The translations under genes and the position numbers were made by a program. The notes below the pieces were generated by a model. The model saw only the letters and a list, made by a program, of their open reading frames with translations. It made no database searches and had not been told where the DNA came from. This document shows positions 29,562 to 39,052 of a stretch of DNA of 49,041 bases, piece by piece (position 1 is the first letter of the stretch; each line of letters begins with the position of its first letter). Source of the DNA: Pseudooceanicola sp. (GTDB lineage: Bacteria > Pseudomonadota > Alphaproteobacteria > Rhodobacterales > Rhodobacteraceae); the NCBI RefSeq assembly GCF_029213205.1, contig NZ_JARGNH010000022.1:1-49041 (forward strand), read 5' to 3'.

Positions 29562-30587
29562 ATGCCCGATTCCCCCAGTATCGTTCCCGAAGAAGACCTT
29601 GTTGCCGCAATCGAGGCGGTCGAGGCCAAGCTGGCCGAGGCCAAGGCCTCGATCACCAAGCGGTTTATCGGGCAGGAACAGGTGGTTGATCTCACCCTTT
29701 CGGCGCTGCTGTGCGGCGGTCACGGCCTGTTGATCGGCCTCCCCGGCCTCGGCAAGACCCGGCTGGTCGAGACGCTGTCGACGGTGATGGGGCTGAGCGG
29801 CAACCGTATTCAGTTTACCCCCGATCTGATGCCTGCCGATATCCTCGGCTCGGAAGTGTTGGAAACCGGCGCCAGCGGCAACCGGGCGTTCCGGTTCCTT
29901 GAGGGCCCGATTTTCTGCCAATTGCTGATGGCGGATGAGATCAACCGCGCCAGCCCCCGCACCCAATCAGCGCTGCTTCAGGCAATGCAGGAACAGAAAG
30001 TCACTGTCGCCGGTGAAGATCGCAGCCTGGGCCAGCCGTTCCATGTGCTGGCCACCCAGAACCCGATCGAGCAGGAAGGCACCTATCCGCTGCCCGAGGC
30101 GCAGCTCGACCGCTTTCTGGTGCAGATCGACGTCGATTATCCTGATCGCGACACCGAGCGGGCGATCCTGACCGCCACCACCGGCGCGGTCGAAGAAGAG
30201 GCGCATGCCGTGTTCACCGCTGACGAGCTGATTCATGCGCAGGCGCTGCTGCGTCGGATGCCGGTGGGGGAATCGGTGGTCGAGCAGATCCTTGATCTGG
30301 TCCGCGCCTGCCGTCCCGAGGATCCCAGCGCCTCGCAACGGGTGCGTGACACGGTCAACTGGGGCCCCGGCCCGCGCGCCGCGCAAGCGCTGATGATGAC
30401 GGTGCGGGCCCGGGCGATGCTGCAGGGGCGGCTGGCGCCCTCGACCGAAGACGTGATTGCCATGGCACGACCGGTGTTGCAGCACCGGATGGGGCTGAAT
30501 TTCTCGGCCCGGGCGCGCGGCGACAGCCTGCCGTCGCTGATCGCCGAAATCGCCAGCGCCGTGACCCGGACCGAGGCCGCTGCGTGA
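29562..30587 (+). CDS. MoxR-family AAA+ ATPase
   Basis: 341 residues. Walker A GLPGLGKT (59-66), Walker B LLMADEI (121-127), NRASPRTQSALLQAMQE after it, sensor-1 LATQNPIEQEGTYPLPEAQL, and an AAA lid domain. MoxR ATPases act as chaperones for VWA-domain partners. It is the first of four overlapping genes (29562-36308) whose products supply DUF58 and VWA-like membrane partners. GACAGGAAC before the ATG is a fair ribosome site. Confidence 0.93.
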   Translation: MPDSPSIVPEEDLVAAIEAVEAKLAEAKASITKRFIGQEQVVDLTLSALLCGGHGLLIGLPGLGKTRLVETLSTVMGLSGNRIQFTPDLMPADILGSEVLETGASGNRAFRFLEGPIFCQLLMADEINRASPRTQSALLQAMQEQKVTVAGEDRSLGQPFHVLATQNPIEQEGTYPLPEAQLDRFLVQIDVDYPDRDTERAILTATTGAVEEEAHAVFTADELIHAQALLRRMPVGESVVEQILDLVRACRPEDPSASQRVRDTVNWGPGPRAAQALMMTVRARAMLQGRLAPSTEDVIAMARPVLQHRMGLNFSARARGDSLPSLIAEIASAVTRTEAAA

Positions 30588-31462
30588 ACCAGCCCCGCGC
30601 CCTTCGTGGTCGGGCCGAGGCCGAGGCCGCACGGCTGCCGCCGCTGCTGGCCCGGGCCGAGCATCTGGCAGGCACCGTCCTGCTGGGCGAACATGGCCGC
30701 CGCCGCGCCGGGCAGGGCGATGATTTCTGGCAATACCGCCCGGAACAGCCGGGCGATTCACAACGGATGATCGACTGGCGCCGCTCGGCGCGCGGCGATG
30801 ACCGCTTTGTGCGGCAACGCGAATGGCAGATCGCGCAGAGCGTGATGCTCTGGGTCGATCAATCGGCGGCGATGAGCTTCTCCTCGGGCAAGGATCTGCC
30901 GCCCAAGGCCGACCGGGCCCGGCTGATTGCGCTGGCGGTCGCGATCCTGCTGATCCGTGGCGGGGAGCGAGTCGGGCTGACCGGCACCTTGCTGCCGCCC
31001 CGGCGCGGCACCGCCCAGGTCGAGCGGCTGGCGGACTTCTTTGGCCGCGACGACAGCTGCGATTACGGGGTGCCCGAACACCGGGCGATGATCCCGAATG
31101 CCCGGGCGCTGTTCGTGTCGGATTTCCTTGGCGATGTCAGCGAGGTGACGCTGGCCCTGACCAAGGCGGCGGATCGCGGTGTGCGCGGCGCATTGTTTCA
31201 GATCCTCGATCCGAGCGAAGAAGCGTTTCCGTTCCAGGGCCGCACGATTTTCGAAAGCATGGGCCGCACGATCAGCCATGAAACCCTGAAGGCGGGCGAT
31301 CTGCGGGATCGCTATCGTGATCGTCTCGCGGCCCGCAAGGCTGAGCTGACCCAGCTTTGTGCCCGCACCGGCTGGCAGTTTCACACCCATCACACCGACG
31401 AGTCCGCGCAATCGGCGCTGCTTTGGATTTATCGGGCGCTGGATCGGGGGACCGGCAAATGA
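30584..31462 (+). CDS. DUF58 domain protein
   Basis: 292 residues from GTG at 30584, overlapping the moxR stop by 4 bases. The family signature YRPEQPGDSQRMIDWRRSAR occupies 51-70. A VWA-like strand follows (MLWVDQSAAM, D92 and S94), keeping only part of the DxSxS metal site. No membrane segment. DUF58 proteins usually pair with MoxR ATPases; the role here is unknown but clearly joint with its neighbours. Confidence 0.9.
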   Translation: MNQPRALRGRAEAEAARLPPLLARAEHLAGTVLLGEHGRRRAGQGDDFWQYRPEQPGDSQRMIDWRRSARGDDRFVRQREWQIAQSVMLWVDQSAAMSFSSGKDLPPKADRARLIALAVAILLIRGGERVGLTGTLLPPRRGTAQVERLADFFGRDDSCDYGVPEHRAMIPNARALFVSDFLGDVSEVTLALTKAADRGVRGALFQILDPSEEAFPFQGRTIFESMGRTISHETLKAGDLRDRYRDRLAARKAELTQLCARTGWQFHTHHTDESAQSALLWIYRALDRGTGK

Positions 31463-34257
31463 TCCTTGGACCCATCGGGTTTGCCGCGCCCTGGCTGCTG
31501 CTGGGCCTGATCGCCCTGCCGATCCTGTGGATCCTGCTGCGGGCGGTGCCACCGGCGCCGATCCGGCGGCTGTTTCCCGGGGTGGCGCTGCTGCTCGGAC
31601 TGAAGGACGATGAGAGCGTCACCGACCGCACGCCCTGGTGGCTGTTGCTGCTCAGGATGCTGGCGGTGGCGGCGGTGATTATCGGGCTGGCCGGGCCGGT
31701 GCTGAACCCGCAGGACCAGGCGGCGGGCGCGGGCAGCGGGCCGCTGTTGATCCTGACCGATGGCAGCTGGGCCGCGGCCCCGGATTGGGAGGCGCGGCAA
31801 GACACCATCGACACGCTGCTGGCCGAGGCCGGGCGCGCCGGACGCACCGCTGCCCTGGTGCGGCTGACCACCCCCGAGGAGCCGGAGTTTCGCGCCGCCG
31901 ATGTCTGGCGCAGCCTGTTGCCGGGTTTTGCGCCGCTGGCCTGGGCACCGACCGAGGATCAGTTCACCACCCTGGCCGCCAACCTGGGCCGCGATGATTT
32001 CGAAACCTACTGGTTTTCTGACGGGTTGAACCATGAAGGCCGCGGTCGGCTGCTGTCGGCGCTGCGCGATCATGGCCCGGTGCGGGTGTTTCAGGGCGGC
32101 GCCCCGGTGATGGGGCTGCGCCCGGTGCAGTTTGACGATGGCAAGGTGCAGGTCTCGGTGCTGCGCGCCATCACCGGCGCCGAGCGCGATGTTTCGGTGA
32201 ATGCGCATGGTCGCGACCCGGCGGGCGTGATGCGGCTGCTGGCCAGCCTGATGGTGACCCTGCCCGCCGGTGAGGCCGAGGCCAGCGCCGAAATCGCGCT
32301 GCCGGCGGAATTGCGGGCAAGAATCACTCATTTCGAGATCGGCGGCACCCACAGCGCCGGGGCGGTGACCCTGACCGACGACAGCCTGCGCCGCCGCGAG
32401 GTGGCGCTGATTGCCGGGCGCGAGGACCGCGAAGGGCTGGAGCTGCTGTCGCCGCTGCATTACCTGCAACGGGCGCTGAACCCTTCGGCCGATCTGCTGC
32501 ATGGCACGCTGATTGACCTGCTGCCCGCCAATCCGGATGCGATCGTGCTGGCCGATGTCGCCACCCTGTCCGAGGCCGAAACCGAGGGGCTGACCGCCTG
32601 GATCGAAAAGGGCGGCTTGCTGCTGCGCTTTGCCGGGCCACGGCTGGCGGCCAGCGATGTCAGCCGCGACGCCGAAGATCCGCTGATGCCGGTGCGGCTG
32701 CGCGCTGGCGGGCGCAATGTTGGCGGCGCGATGAGCTGGGGCGAACCAAAGACCCTGGCCCCCTTTGATCAGGACAGCCCCTTTGCCGGGCTGCCCGTGC
32801 CCGCAGATGTGACTGTGTCGTCGCAGGTGATGGCGCAGCCCGACCCGACCCTGGCCACCCGGGTCATTGCCCGGCTCAGCGATGGCACGCCGATGGTCAC
32901 CCGCAAACGCATCGGCACCGGGCAGGTGGTGCTGTTCCATGTCTCGGCCAATGCCGAATGGTCGTCACTGCCGCTGTCCGGCCTGTTCGTGCAAATGCTG
33001 GAACGGCTGGCGGTGTCCTCGGCCAACAGCCTGCCGGAGCCGGCGGATATGAAGGGCACCACCTGGCGCCCGGTGCAGGTGCTGGACGCATCCGGCCAAT
33101 TGCAGACCGCCGGCACCCTGCCCGGCGTCGATGGCGCGACCCTGCTGACCGCCGCGCTCGGCCCCGATCTGCGCCCCGGCGTCTACGAGGGCGAAGACCG
33201 CCGCATCGCCCGCAATGTGTTGGGCCCTGATGCGGTGCTGACCCCGGCAGACTGGCCCGCCGATGTGCCCGTCGAGGGGCTGACCCGGGTCACCGAGGCC
33301 CCGCTTGGCGGCTGGCTGCTGGCCCTGGCGCTGCTGATCCTGATCGCCGATGTGGTGGCGACGCTGGCCCTGTCCGGGCGGCTGAGCGGACCCGGCTACC
33401 GTGCCACGGCGCTGGTCCTGACCGCGCTGCTGGTGATGACCGCCGCGCCCGGCGCCCGAGCCCAAGGCGACGGCGACCCCGGCGACCGACCCGGCCTCGC
33501 CGATTCCAAGGCGATCGAGGCCACCGCCGAGGTGGTGCTGGCCCATGTCCTCACCGGCGACCGCAGGCTTGACGATATGGCCCGCGCCGGCCTGCGTGGC
33601 CTGAGTGACACGCTGTTCTTTCGCACTTCAATCGAACCGGCGACCCCGATGAGCGTCAATCTGGAAACCGACGAGCTGGCGTTCTTTCCCTTTCTCTACT
33701 GGCCGATCACCCCGGATCAACCCACCCCGTCCGATGCCGCCTATGCCAAGCTGAACCGCTATCTGCGCTCCGGCGGGATGATCCTGTTTGACACCCGCGA
33801 CGCCGATATCGCCCGCTTCGGCGCGGCCTCGCCAAACGGGCGCAAGCTGCAGCAACTGGCGGCGCCGCTGGATATTCCGGCGCTGGAACCGGTGCCATCG
33901 GATCACGTCCTGACCCGCACGTTTTACCTGCTGCAGGATTTTCCCGGCCGTCACACCGGCGGCAGCATCTGGGTCGAGGCGGCGCCGGTCGATGCCGAAT
34001 TGATCGAAGGCATGCCGTTCCGAAACCTCAACGACAACGTCACCCCGGTGGTGATCGGCGGCAATGACTGGGCCGCCGCCTGGGCGGTGGATGAGCGCGG
34101 CAATCCGCTGGTGCCGATCGGGCGCGGCTTTTCCGGCGAACGCCAGCGCGAGATCGCCAATCGCTTTGGTGTCAATCTCATCATGCATGTGCTGACCGGC
34201 AATTATAAATCCGATCAGGTCCATGTTCCCGCACTTCTCGACAGGTTGGGCCAATGA
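31459..34257 (+). CDS. BatA N-terminal / DUF4159 membrane protein
   Basis: 932 residues. The N-terminal aerotolerance-type segment has two membrane helices (about 5-28 and 58-80, with FPGVALLLGLKDDESVTDRT between). A VWA-like strand starts LLILTDGSWAA with an incomplete metal motif. The central region is a long soluble domain, a membrane helix follows at about 615-637 (GGWLLALALLILIADVVATL) and another at about 645-660. The C-terminal DUF4159 domain (about 700-930) contains FFPFLYWPITPDQPTPSDAA. It overlaps DUF58 by 4 bases. Its large extracytoplasmic part suggests a role in envelope protein assembly (inference). Confidence 0.85.
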   Translation: MILGPIGFAAPWLLLGLIALPILWILLRAVPPAPIRRLFPGVALLLGLKDDESVTDRTPWWLLLLRMLAVAAVIIGLAGPVLNPQDQAAGAGSGPLLILTDGSWAAAPDWEARQDTIDTLLAEAGRAGRTAALVRLTTPEEPEFRAADVWRSLLPGFAPLAWAPTEDQFTTLAANLGRDDFETYWFSDGLNHEGRGRLLSALRDHGPVRVFQGGAPVMGLRPVQFDDGKVQVSVLRAITGAERDVSVNAHGRDPAGVMRLLASLMVTLPAGEAEASAEIALPAELRARITHFEIGGTHSAGAVTLTDDSLRRREVALIAGREDREGLELLSPLHYLQRALNPSADLLHGTLIDLLPANPDAIVLADVATLSEAETEGLTAWIEKGGLLLRFAGPRLAASDVSRDAEDPLMPVRLRAGGRNVGGAMSWGEPKTLAPFDQDSPFAGLPVPADVTVSSQVMAQPDPTLATRVIARLSDGTPMVTRKRIGTGQVVLFHVSANAEWSSLPLSGLFVQMLERLAVSSANSLPEPADMKGTTWRPVQVLDASGQLQTAGTLPGVDGATLLTAALGPDLRPGVYEGEDRRIARNVLGPDAVLTPADWPADVPVEGLTRVTEAPLGGWLLALALLILIADVVATLALSGRLSGPGYRATALVLTALLVMTAAPGARAQGDGDPGDRPGLADSKAIEATAEVVLAHVLTGDRRLDDMARAGLRGLSDTLFFRTSIEPATPMSVNLETDELAFFPFLYWPITPDQPTPSDAAYAKLNRYLRSGGMILFDTRDADIARFGAASPNGRKLQQLAAPLDIPALEPVPSDHVLTRTFYLLQDFPGRHTGGSIWVEAAPVDAELIEGMPFRNLNDNVTPVVIGGNDWAAAWAVDERGNPLVPIGRGFSGERQREIANRFGVNLIMHVLTGNYKSDQVHVPALLDRLGQ

Positions 34258-36308
34258 CCGGAACCTTGGTTTTCGATCCGCTTTTGCCCTGGCCGCTGCT
34301 GGCCGGGCTGGCGGCACTCTGCGGCGCCGGGATCCTTCTGGCGCTGTGGCGCGGGTTGTCGGGCTGGGCGCTCAGGGCGCTGGCGGCGCTGGTGGTGCTC
34401 GGCGCCCTGGCCGGACCGGCGTTCCGGCAGGAGGACCGCGCACCGCTGACCGATATCGTGCTGCTGGTCGAGGATCGCTCGGCCTCGCAGGGGCTCGCCG
34501 ACCGCCCCGGCCAGATCGACAGTGCCATGGCGGCGCTCGAGGCGCGGCTGAGCGCGCGGCCCAACACCGAGGTGCGCCGGGTGCTGGTCAAGGACGGCGC
34601 CGAAAATGCCGGAACCGAAGCGATGAGCGCCCTCGCCGAAGCCCTGGCCGAAGAGCCGCGCGGCCGGGTGGCCGGCACCATCATCGTCTCGGACGGGCGC
34701 ATCCACGATGCCGACCGCGCCCCCGATCTGCCGGCGCCGCTGCACCTGCTGCTGACCGGCCAGCCCGAGGATTGGGACCGGCGGCTGATCGTCGCCAACG
34801 CCCCGGCCTTTGCCATTCTCGGCGAACCGGTGACCCTGACGCTGAGGATCGAGGATATGGGCGCCGCCCCCGCCGGACCCGGCGAGGCGCCGCTCGACAT
34901 CTCGGTCGATGGCGGTGAGCCGCAGCGCTTCATGGTCGAGATTGGCCGCGACATCGACCTGCCGATCACCCTGCCGCATGGCGGGCGCAACGTGATCCAG
35001 TTCTCGGTGCCCGAGGCGGCGGGTGAATTGACCGCGCGCAACAACACCGCGCTGGTGCAGATGAACGGGGTGCGCGACCGGCTGCGGGTGCTGCTGGTCT
35101 CGGGCGAGCCGCATGCGGGCGGACGCACCTGGCGCAACCTGTTGAAATCCGACAGTTCCGTCGATCTGGTGCATTTCACCATCCTGCGCCCGCCATCAAA
35201 GCAGGACGGCGTGCCGGTGTCGGAATTGTCACTGATCGCCTTTCCGACGCGCGAGCTGTTCCTCGAAAAGATCAACGATTTCGACCTGATCATCTTTGAC
35301 CGATACAAGCGGCGCGGCATCCTGCCATCGCTCTATCTCGACAATGTCCGGCAATATGTCGAAGACGGCGGCGCCCTGCTGATCGCGGCGGGGCCGGATT
35401 TCGCCACCGCCGATTCAATCTACCGCTCGCCGCTGGCGGCGATCCTGCCCGCCCGGCCCAGCGCCCGGATCATCGAACGCGCCTTTCGCCCGACGGTGAC
35501 CGATCTCGGCAGCCGCCATCCGGTGACCGCCGGGCTGAGCAACGAATGGACCGGCGATTGGGGCCGCTGGCTGCGCCAGATCGACGTGCTGCCCGAAGCG
35601 GGGCATGGCCAGGTGGTGATGTCGGGCGTCGACGACCGCCCGCTGCTGGTGCTCGACCGGGTTGGCGAGGGCCGGGTGGCGCTGCTTGCCTCTGACCACG
35701 CCTGGCTGTGGAGCCGCGGCTATGAGGGCGGCGGTCCGCAGCTGGAATTGCTGCGTCGCCTGGCGCATTGGATGATGAAGGAACCCGAGCTTGAGGAAGA
35801 AGCGCTCTGGGCCGAACCCACCGGGCAGACCATGCAGATCATCCGCCGCACCCTGGCCGAGAGCGTGCCACCGGTCGAGGTGACCACGCCGTCGGGCGAA
35901 ATCGTGGTGCTCGATCTGCAAGAGGTGATGCCGGGGCGCTTTGAAACCATGTGGCGCGGGCCGGAGATCGGCCTGTACCGGCTGAAGAACGGCGACGCCG
36001 AGGCGGTGATCGGCCTTGGTCCGGCGGCGCCGCGTGAATTCGAGGCCACCATCGCCTCGGGCGCGGCACTGGAACCGGCAATCGACGCGGTGCGCGGCGG
36101 TGTGCAGGCGCTCTCTGACGGGCTGCCCTCGATTCGCGACGTGCGGATCGGTCGCCCGGCCGCCGGGCGCGGCTGGATCGGCCTGACCCCGCGCGATGCC
36201 TATGTCACAAGGAATGTCTCGCTGACGCCGATCCTGCCGGAATGGCTGGTGCTGCTGCTCGCCGCCGGTCTGATCCTCGCCGCCTGGCTGCGCGAAGGTC
36301 GCCGCTGA
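34254..36308 (+). CDS. VWA-like membrane protein with glutamine-amidotransferase-like region
   Basis: 684 residues. Two N-terminal helices (about 13-32 and 37-56) precede a VWA strand with an intact DxSxS site (D74-R-S-A-S78 in LLVEDRSASQG). The middle (about 280-480) has strands and a QYVEDGGALLIAAGPDF element resembling class I glutamine-amidotransferase-like folds. A C-terminal helix ends LPEWLVLLLAAGLILAAWLR. It overlaps the previous gene by 4 bases and closes the operon. It is the only protein here keeping a complete MIDAS-like motif. Confidence 0.8.
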   Translation: MTGTLVFDPLLPWPLLAGLAALCGAGILLALWRGLSGWALRALAALVVLGALAGPAFRQEDRAPLTDIVLLVEDRSASQGLADRPGQIDSAMAALEARLSARPNTEVRRVLVKDGAENAGTEAMSALAEALAEEPRGRVAGTIIVSDGRIHDADRAPDLPAPLHLLLTGQPEDWDRRLIVANAPAFAILGEPVTLTLRIEDMGAAPAGPGEAPLDISVDGGEPQRFMVEIGRDIDLPITLPHGGRNVIQFSVPEAAGELTARNNTALVQMNGVRDRLRVLLVSGEPHAGGRTWRNLLKSDSSVDLVHFTILRPPSKQDGVPVSELSLIAFPTRELFLEKINDFDLIIFDRYKRRGILPSLYLDNVRQYVEDGGALLIAAGPDFATADSIYRSPLAAILPARPSARIIERAFRPTVTDLGSRHPVTAGLSNEWTGDWGRWLRQIDVLPEAGHGQVVMSGVDDRPLLVLDRVGEGRVALLASDHAWLWSRGYEGGGPQLELLRRLAHWMMKEPELEEEALWAEPTGQTMQIIRRTLAESVPPVEVTTPSGEIVVLDLQEVMPGRFETMWRGPEIGLYRLKNGDAEAVIGLGPAAPREFEATIASGAALEPAIDAVRGGVQALSDGLPSIRDVRIGRPAAGRGWIGLTPRDAYVTRNVSLTPILPEWLVLLLAAGLILAAWLREGRR

Positions 36309-36353
36309 GGCAGCCCCCCGGGCAAAATCGCAGGTAAAATCTGCCCCATCATT

Positions 36354-36373
36354 TCCTCTGGTCGAAAATATCC
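36354..36373 (-). repeat. dispersed 20-bp intergenic motif, copy C
   Basis: On the minus strand GATATTTTCGACCAGAGGAA. It lies 46 bases after the last gene of the moxR operon but points against it, toward IS debris; a minus-strand gene may once have lain to the right. Confidence 0.65.
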
Positions 36374-36389
36374 GGCCTTATGTATCAGA

Positions 36390-36740
36390 GGTGGGTCCGG
36401 ACATCTGAGCGGCCGGGACAAGTGGATTTTCCGTGCAACAGCGGCAGGATGCTGCGAGCAGGGAGAAGACCATGGCGAGACGACCCTGATCGAACTGGCG
36501 CAGGAGTTCGACAGCCATCCGAACCAGATCAAGCAGTGACGCGACCAGCTGCTTGAGGGCGCGACCGGGGTGTTCGGTGGTGGTCCAAAGCCCGCGCCGG
36601 GATCGGCCGCTATCTCGGCTTCTACAACAGCCGCCGACCGCATTCATCGCGTGACGGCCGGACGCCCGACCAGGCTGACTTCAACCCGCCGATGCCCGAG
36701 GCGGTGGCGGTGGCGGTGCAACCGGGGCGGACCGGACCGC
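36390..36740 (+). mobile_element. IS3-family element, internally deleted
   Basis: 36479-36588 reads TTLIELAQEFDSHPNQIKQ, a stop at 36537 in place of a tryptophan, then RDQLLEGATGVFG, typical of IS3 OrfA. From 36587 another frame gives KARAGIGRYLGFYNSRRPHS and DGRTPDQADFN, the C-terminus of OrfB. Everything between, including the DDE core, is absent. The boundaries are approximate. Confidence 0.7.
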
Positions 36741-36888
36741 TTCGCCAAGCGATCCATGCAGCCCTTCATTGTCGAGGACAACCGCACCGCACGCGCGCGC
36801 AGTTCGGGGAAGGACTTGTTCGTGGTCTTGCTCATGATGCCCCAACCCACTCAGGAGTTGGCGCCTCCGGCAAACTCGGGGCGGTTCA
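36741..36888 (-). mobile_element. second IS3-family fragment (OrfA start plus terminal repeat)
   Basis: Minus strand from 36888: terminal repeat beginning TGAACCGCCCCGAGTTTGCC, then ATG at 36835 and MSKTTNKSFPELRARAVR, the usual OrfA start of another IS3 group. A frameshift follows, after which VLDNEGLHGS continues the match. It abuts the other IS3 remnant. The rest of 36889-37280 holds nothing I recognise. Confidence 0.65.
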
Positions 36889-37280
36889 AAGCACTAAAGG
36901 CCTACGCGCGCATCGAAAACGCGATACGCGGCAGGCAATCACAATAGAATAAGCGGAAAATCGAATTGAAGTGCGGCGTAAGCTGCCCTTTTCTTGTTTG
37001 AGCACCACGGATCGCTGCGCAGCCTCATGTCAAGCCATGATGATGAGCCAATTCATCTCACACACTCTGCGGCCGACAAAAAGGCACGCAGATCGTAGCG
37101 GGGTGATGGGACCGACTTTGGGGAGAACACCGGGATGATCTCAGCCGGCAAAAAATTAGATTCATTTTTTGATCGCCGCCTCTTCGCACCATATCCCTTT
37201 AGGAAAGAACCGCAGCCGAGATTGCCGCATGATCAAGGCCGCCCTTGCCCCGTTGCTTTGCCGCGTGCATTAAGGCGCCG

Positions 37281-37925
37281 ATGGCACAGCAGCTTTCCTA
37301 TTCCGCGATGCGCGAGATCTTTGCGCGGTTTCAGACCGCCGAGCCCGAGCCCAGGGGCGAGCTCGATCATGTGAACGCCTATACCCTGGTTGTCGCCGTC
37401 GCCCTGTCGGCGCAGGCCACCGATGCCGGGGTGAACAAGGCCACCCGCGCCCTCTTCGCCATCGCCGACACCCCCGAAAAGATGCTGGCCCTGGGCGAGG
37501 CCGGGCTGACCGAGCATATCAAGACCATCGGACTGTTCCGCCAAAAGGCCAAAAACGTGATCAAGCTGTCGCGGATCCTGGTCGAGGACTACGGCGGCGA
37601 GGTGCCCAATTCCCGCGCCGCCCTGCAAAGCCTGCCCGGCGTCGGGCGCAAGACCGCCAATGTGGTGCTGAACATGTGGTGGCATTATCCGGCGCAGGCG
37701 GTCGACACCCATATCTTTCGCGTCGGCAACCGGTCCGGCATTGCCCCGGGCAAGGATGTCATCGCCGTCGAACGCGCGATCGAGGACAATGTGCCGGTCG
37801 ATTTCCAGCGCCATGCGCATCATTGGCTGATCCTGCATGGCCGCTACACCTGCAAAGCGCGCAAGCCGCTCTGCGGCACCTGCCTGATCCGCGACATCTG
37901 CCTGTTTGAGGACAAGAACCTGTGA
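37281..37925 (+). CDS. nth: endonuclease III
   Basis: 214 residues. Helix-hairpin-helix SLPGVGRKTANVVLN with the catalytic lysine, the catalytic aspartate in VDTHIFRVGN, and a C-terminal [4Fe-4S] loop C-x6-C-x2-C-x5-C (CKARKPLCGTCLIRDIC). It removes oxidised pyrimidines from DNA. The start at 37281 (MAQQLSY) follows AAGG. Its stop overlaps the GTG start of the kinase gene by 4 bases. Confidence 0.95.
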   Translation: MAQQLSYSAMREIFARFQTAEPEPRGELDHVNAYTLVVAVALSAQATDAGVNKATRALFAIADTPEKMLALGEAGLTEHIKTIGLFRQKAKNVIKLSRILVEDYGGEVPNSRAALQSLPGVGRKTANVVLNMWWHYPAQAVDTHIFRVGNRSGIAPGKDVIAVERAIEDNVPVDFQRHAHHWLILHGRYTCKARKPLCGTCLIRDICLFEDKNL

Positions 37926-38908
37926 CCAAATATGACGTGATCGGCATCGGCAACGCGATTGTCGATGTGCTGACCAAGGCCGATGACTCGTTTCTCGATC
38001 TGATGGGCATTCAAAAAGGCATCATGCAGCTGGTCGAGCGTGACCGCGGCGAAATGCTCTATGGCGCGATGCGTGACCGGGTGCAGGCGCCCGGCGGATC
38101 AGTGGCCAACAGCCTGGCCGGGCTGGGCAATCTGGGCCTCGCCACCGGCTTTATCGGGCGGGTGCGGGACGATTCCCTGGGCCGGTTCTATGCCGCCGAA
38201 ATGGCCGCCGACGGCACCGATTTCGTCAACCCGCCGGTAGCGGGCGGTGCCTTGCCGACCTCGCGTTCGATGATCTTTGTCTCACCCGATGGCGAGCGTT
38301 CGATGAACACCTATCTCGGGATTTCCGCCGATCTCGGGCCCGACGACGTCTCGGAAGCCATCGCCGCCAATGCCCGCATCCTGTTTCTTGAGGGCTATCT
38401 CTATGACAAGGACAAGGGCAAGGCAGCGTTCGAGGCGGCCAGCCGCGCCACCCGCAGCGGCGGCGGTCGCGCCGGCATCGCCCTGTCCGATCCGTTCTGC
38501 GTCGATCGCCACCGCGCCGATTTCCGGCGACTGGTGCGGGATCTGGATTACGTCATCGGCAACGAGCATGAATGGCTGTCGCTCTATCAGACCGAGGATC
38601 TGACAGCGGCGCTGGACATGGCCGCCAGTGAATGCGGGCTGATCGTCTGCACCCGCTCGGGCCAGGACGTGGTGCTGCGGCGCGGGGCGGAACAGGCGGT
38701 GGTGCCGGTGCACCGGATCACCCCGGTCGACGCCACCGGCGCGGGCGATCTGTTCGCTGCCGGGTTCCTTTACGGGCTGGCCACCGCTGCCGATATGACC
38801 ACCTCTGGCCGGATGGGCTGTGTCGCGGCGGCCGAAGTGATCTCGCATTTCGGCGCGCGGCCCGCGACCGACCTCAAGGCATTGTTCCGCGCCAACGGCC
38901 TGATCTGA
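37922..38908 (+). CDS. PfkB-family kinase, adenosine kinase-like
   Basis: 328 residues from GTG. N-terminal DVIGIGNAIVDVL, sugar-binding APGGSVANSLAGLGNLG, and the catalytic anion hole DATGAGDLFAAGFLYG. The family commonly annotated as adenosine kinase in alphaproteobacteria has this length and the EGYLYD and GNEHEW segments. It would phosphorylate adenosine or another nucleoside or sugar. The overlap with nth couples translation without an obvious metabolic link. Confidence 0.87.
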   Translation: MTKYDVIGIGNAIVDVLTKADDSFLDLMGIQKGIMQLVERDRGEMLYGAMRDRVQAPGGSVANSLAGLGNLGLATGFIGRVRDDSLGRFYAAEMAADGTDFVNPPVAGGALPTSRSMIFVSPDGERSMNTYLGISADLGPDDVSEAIAANARILFLEGYLYDKDKGKAAFEAASRATRSGGGRAGIALSDPFCVDRHRADFRRLVRDLDYVIGNEHEWLSLYQTEDLTAALDMAASECGLIVCTRSGQDVVLRRGAEQAVVPVHRITPVDATGAGDLFAAGFLYGLATAADMTTSGRMGCVAAAEVISHFGARPATDLKALFRANGLI

Positions 38909-38983
38909 CGCCCCCGCCGGGGCGCCGACCCGGCGGCTTTGACCCGGTCATCGGCTCCGCAGGTCAACCCGGAAAGACCGGGC

Positions 38984-39012
38984 TTGAAACTCACATTCAA
39001 ATTACATTATAT
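38984..39012 (+). promoter_or_regulatory. sigma-70-type promoter of the SulP gene
   Basis: TTGAAA (38984-38989), 17-base spacer, TTATAT (39007-39012), 40 bases before the sulP ATG. A short CCGG-rich inverted repeat (38968-38982) just upstream may end the kinase transcript. Confidence 0.6.
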
Positions 39013-39052
39013 GTCCGTCACCGCGCCCCTCGCGGAATGACAAGGACATCCG

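Noticed and set aside
37135-37374. Short frame upstream of and overlapping nth
   Set aside because: Overlaps the nth start in another frame and has no coding-like features.
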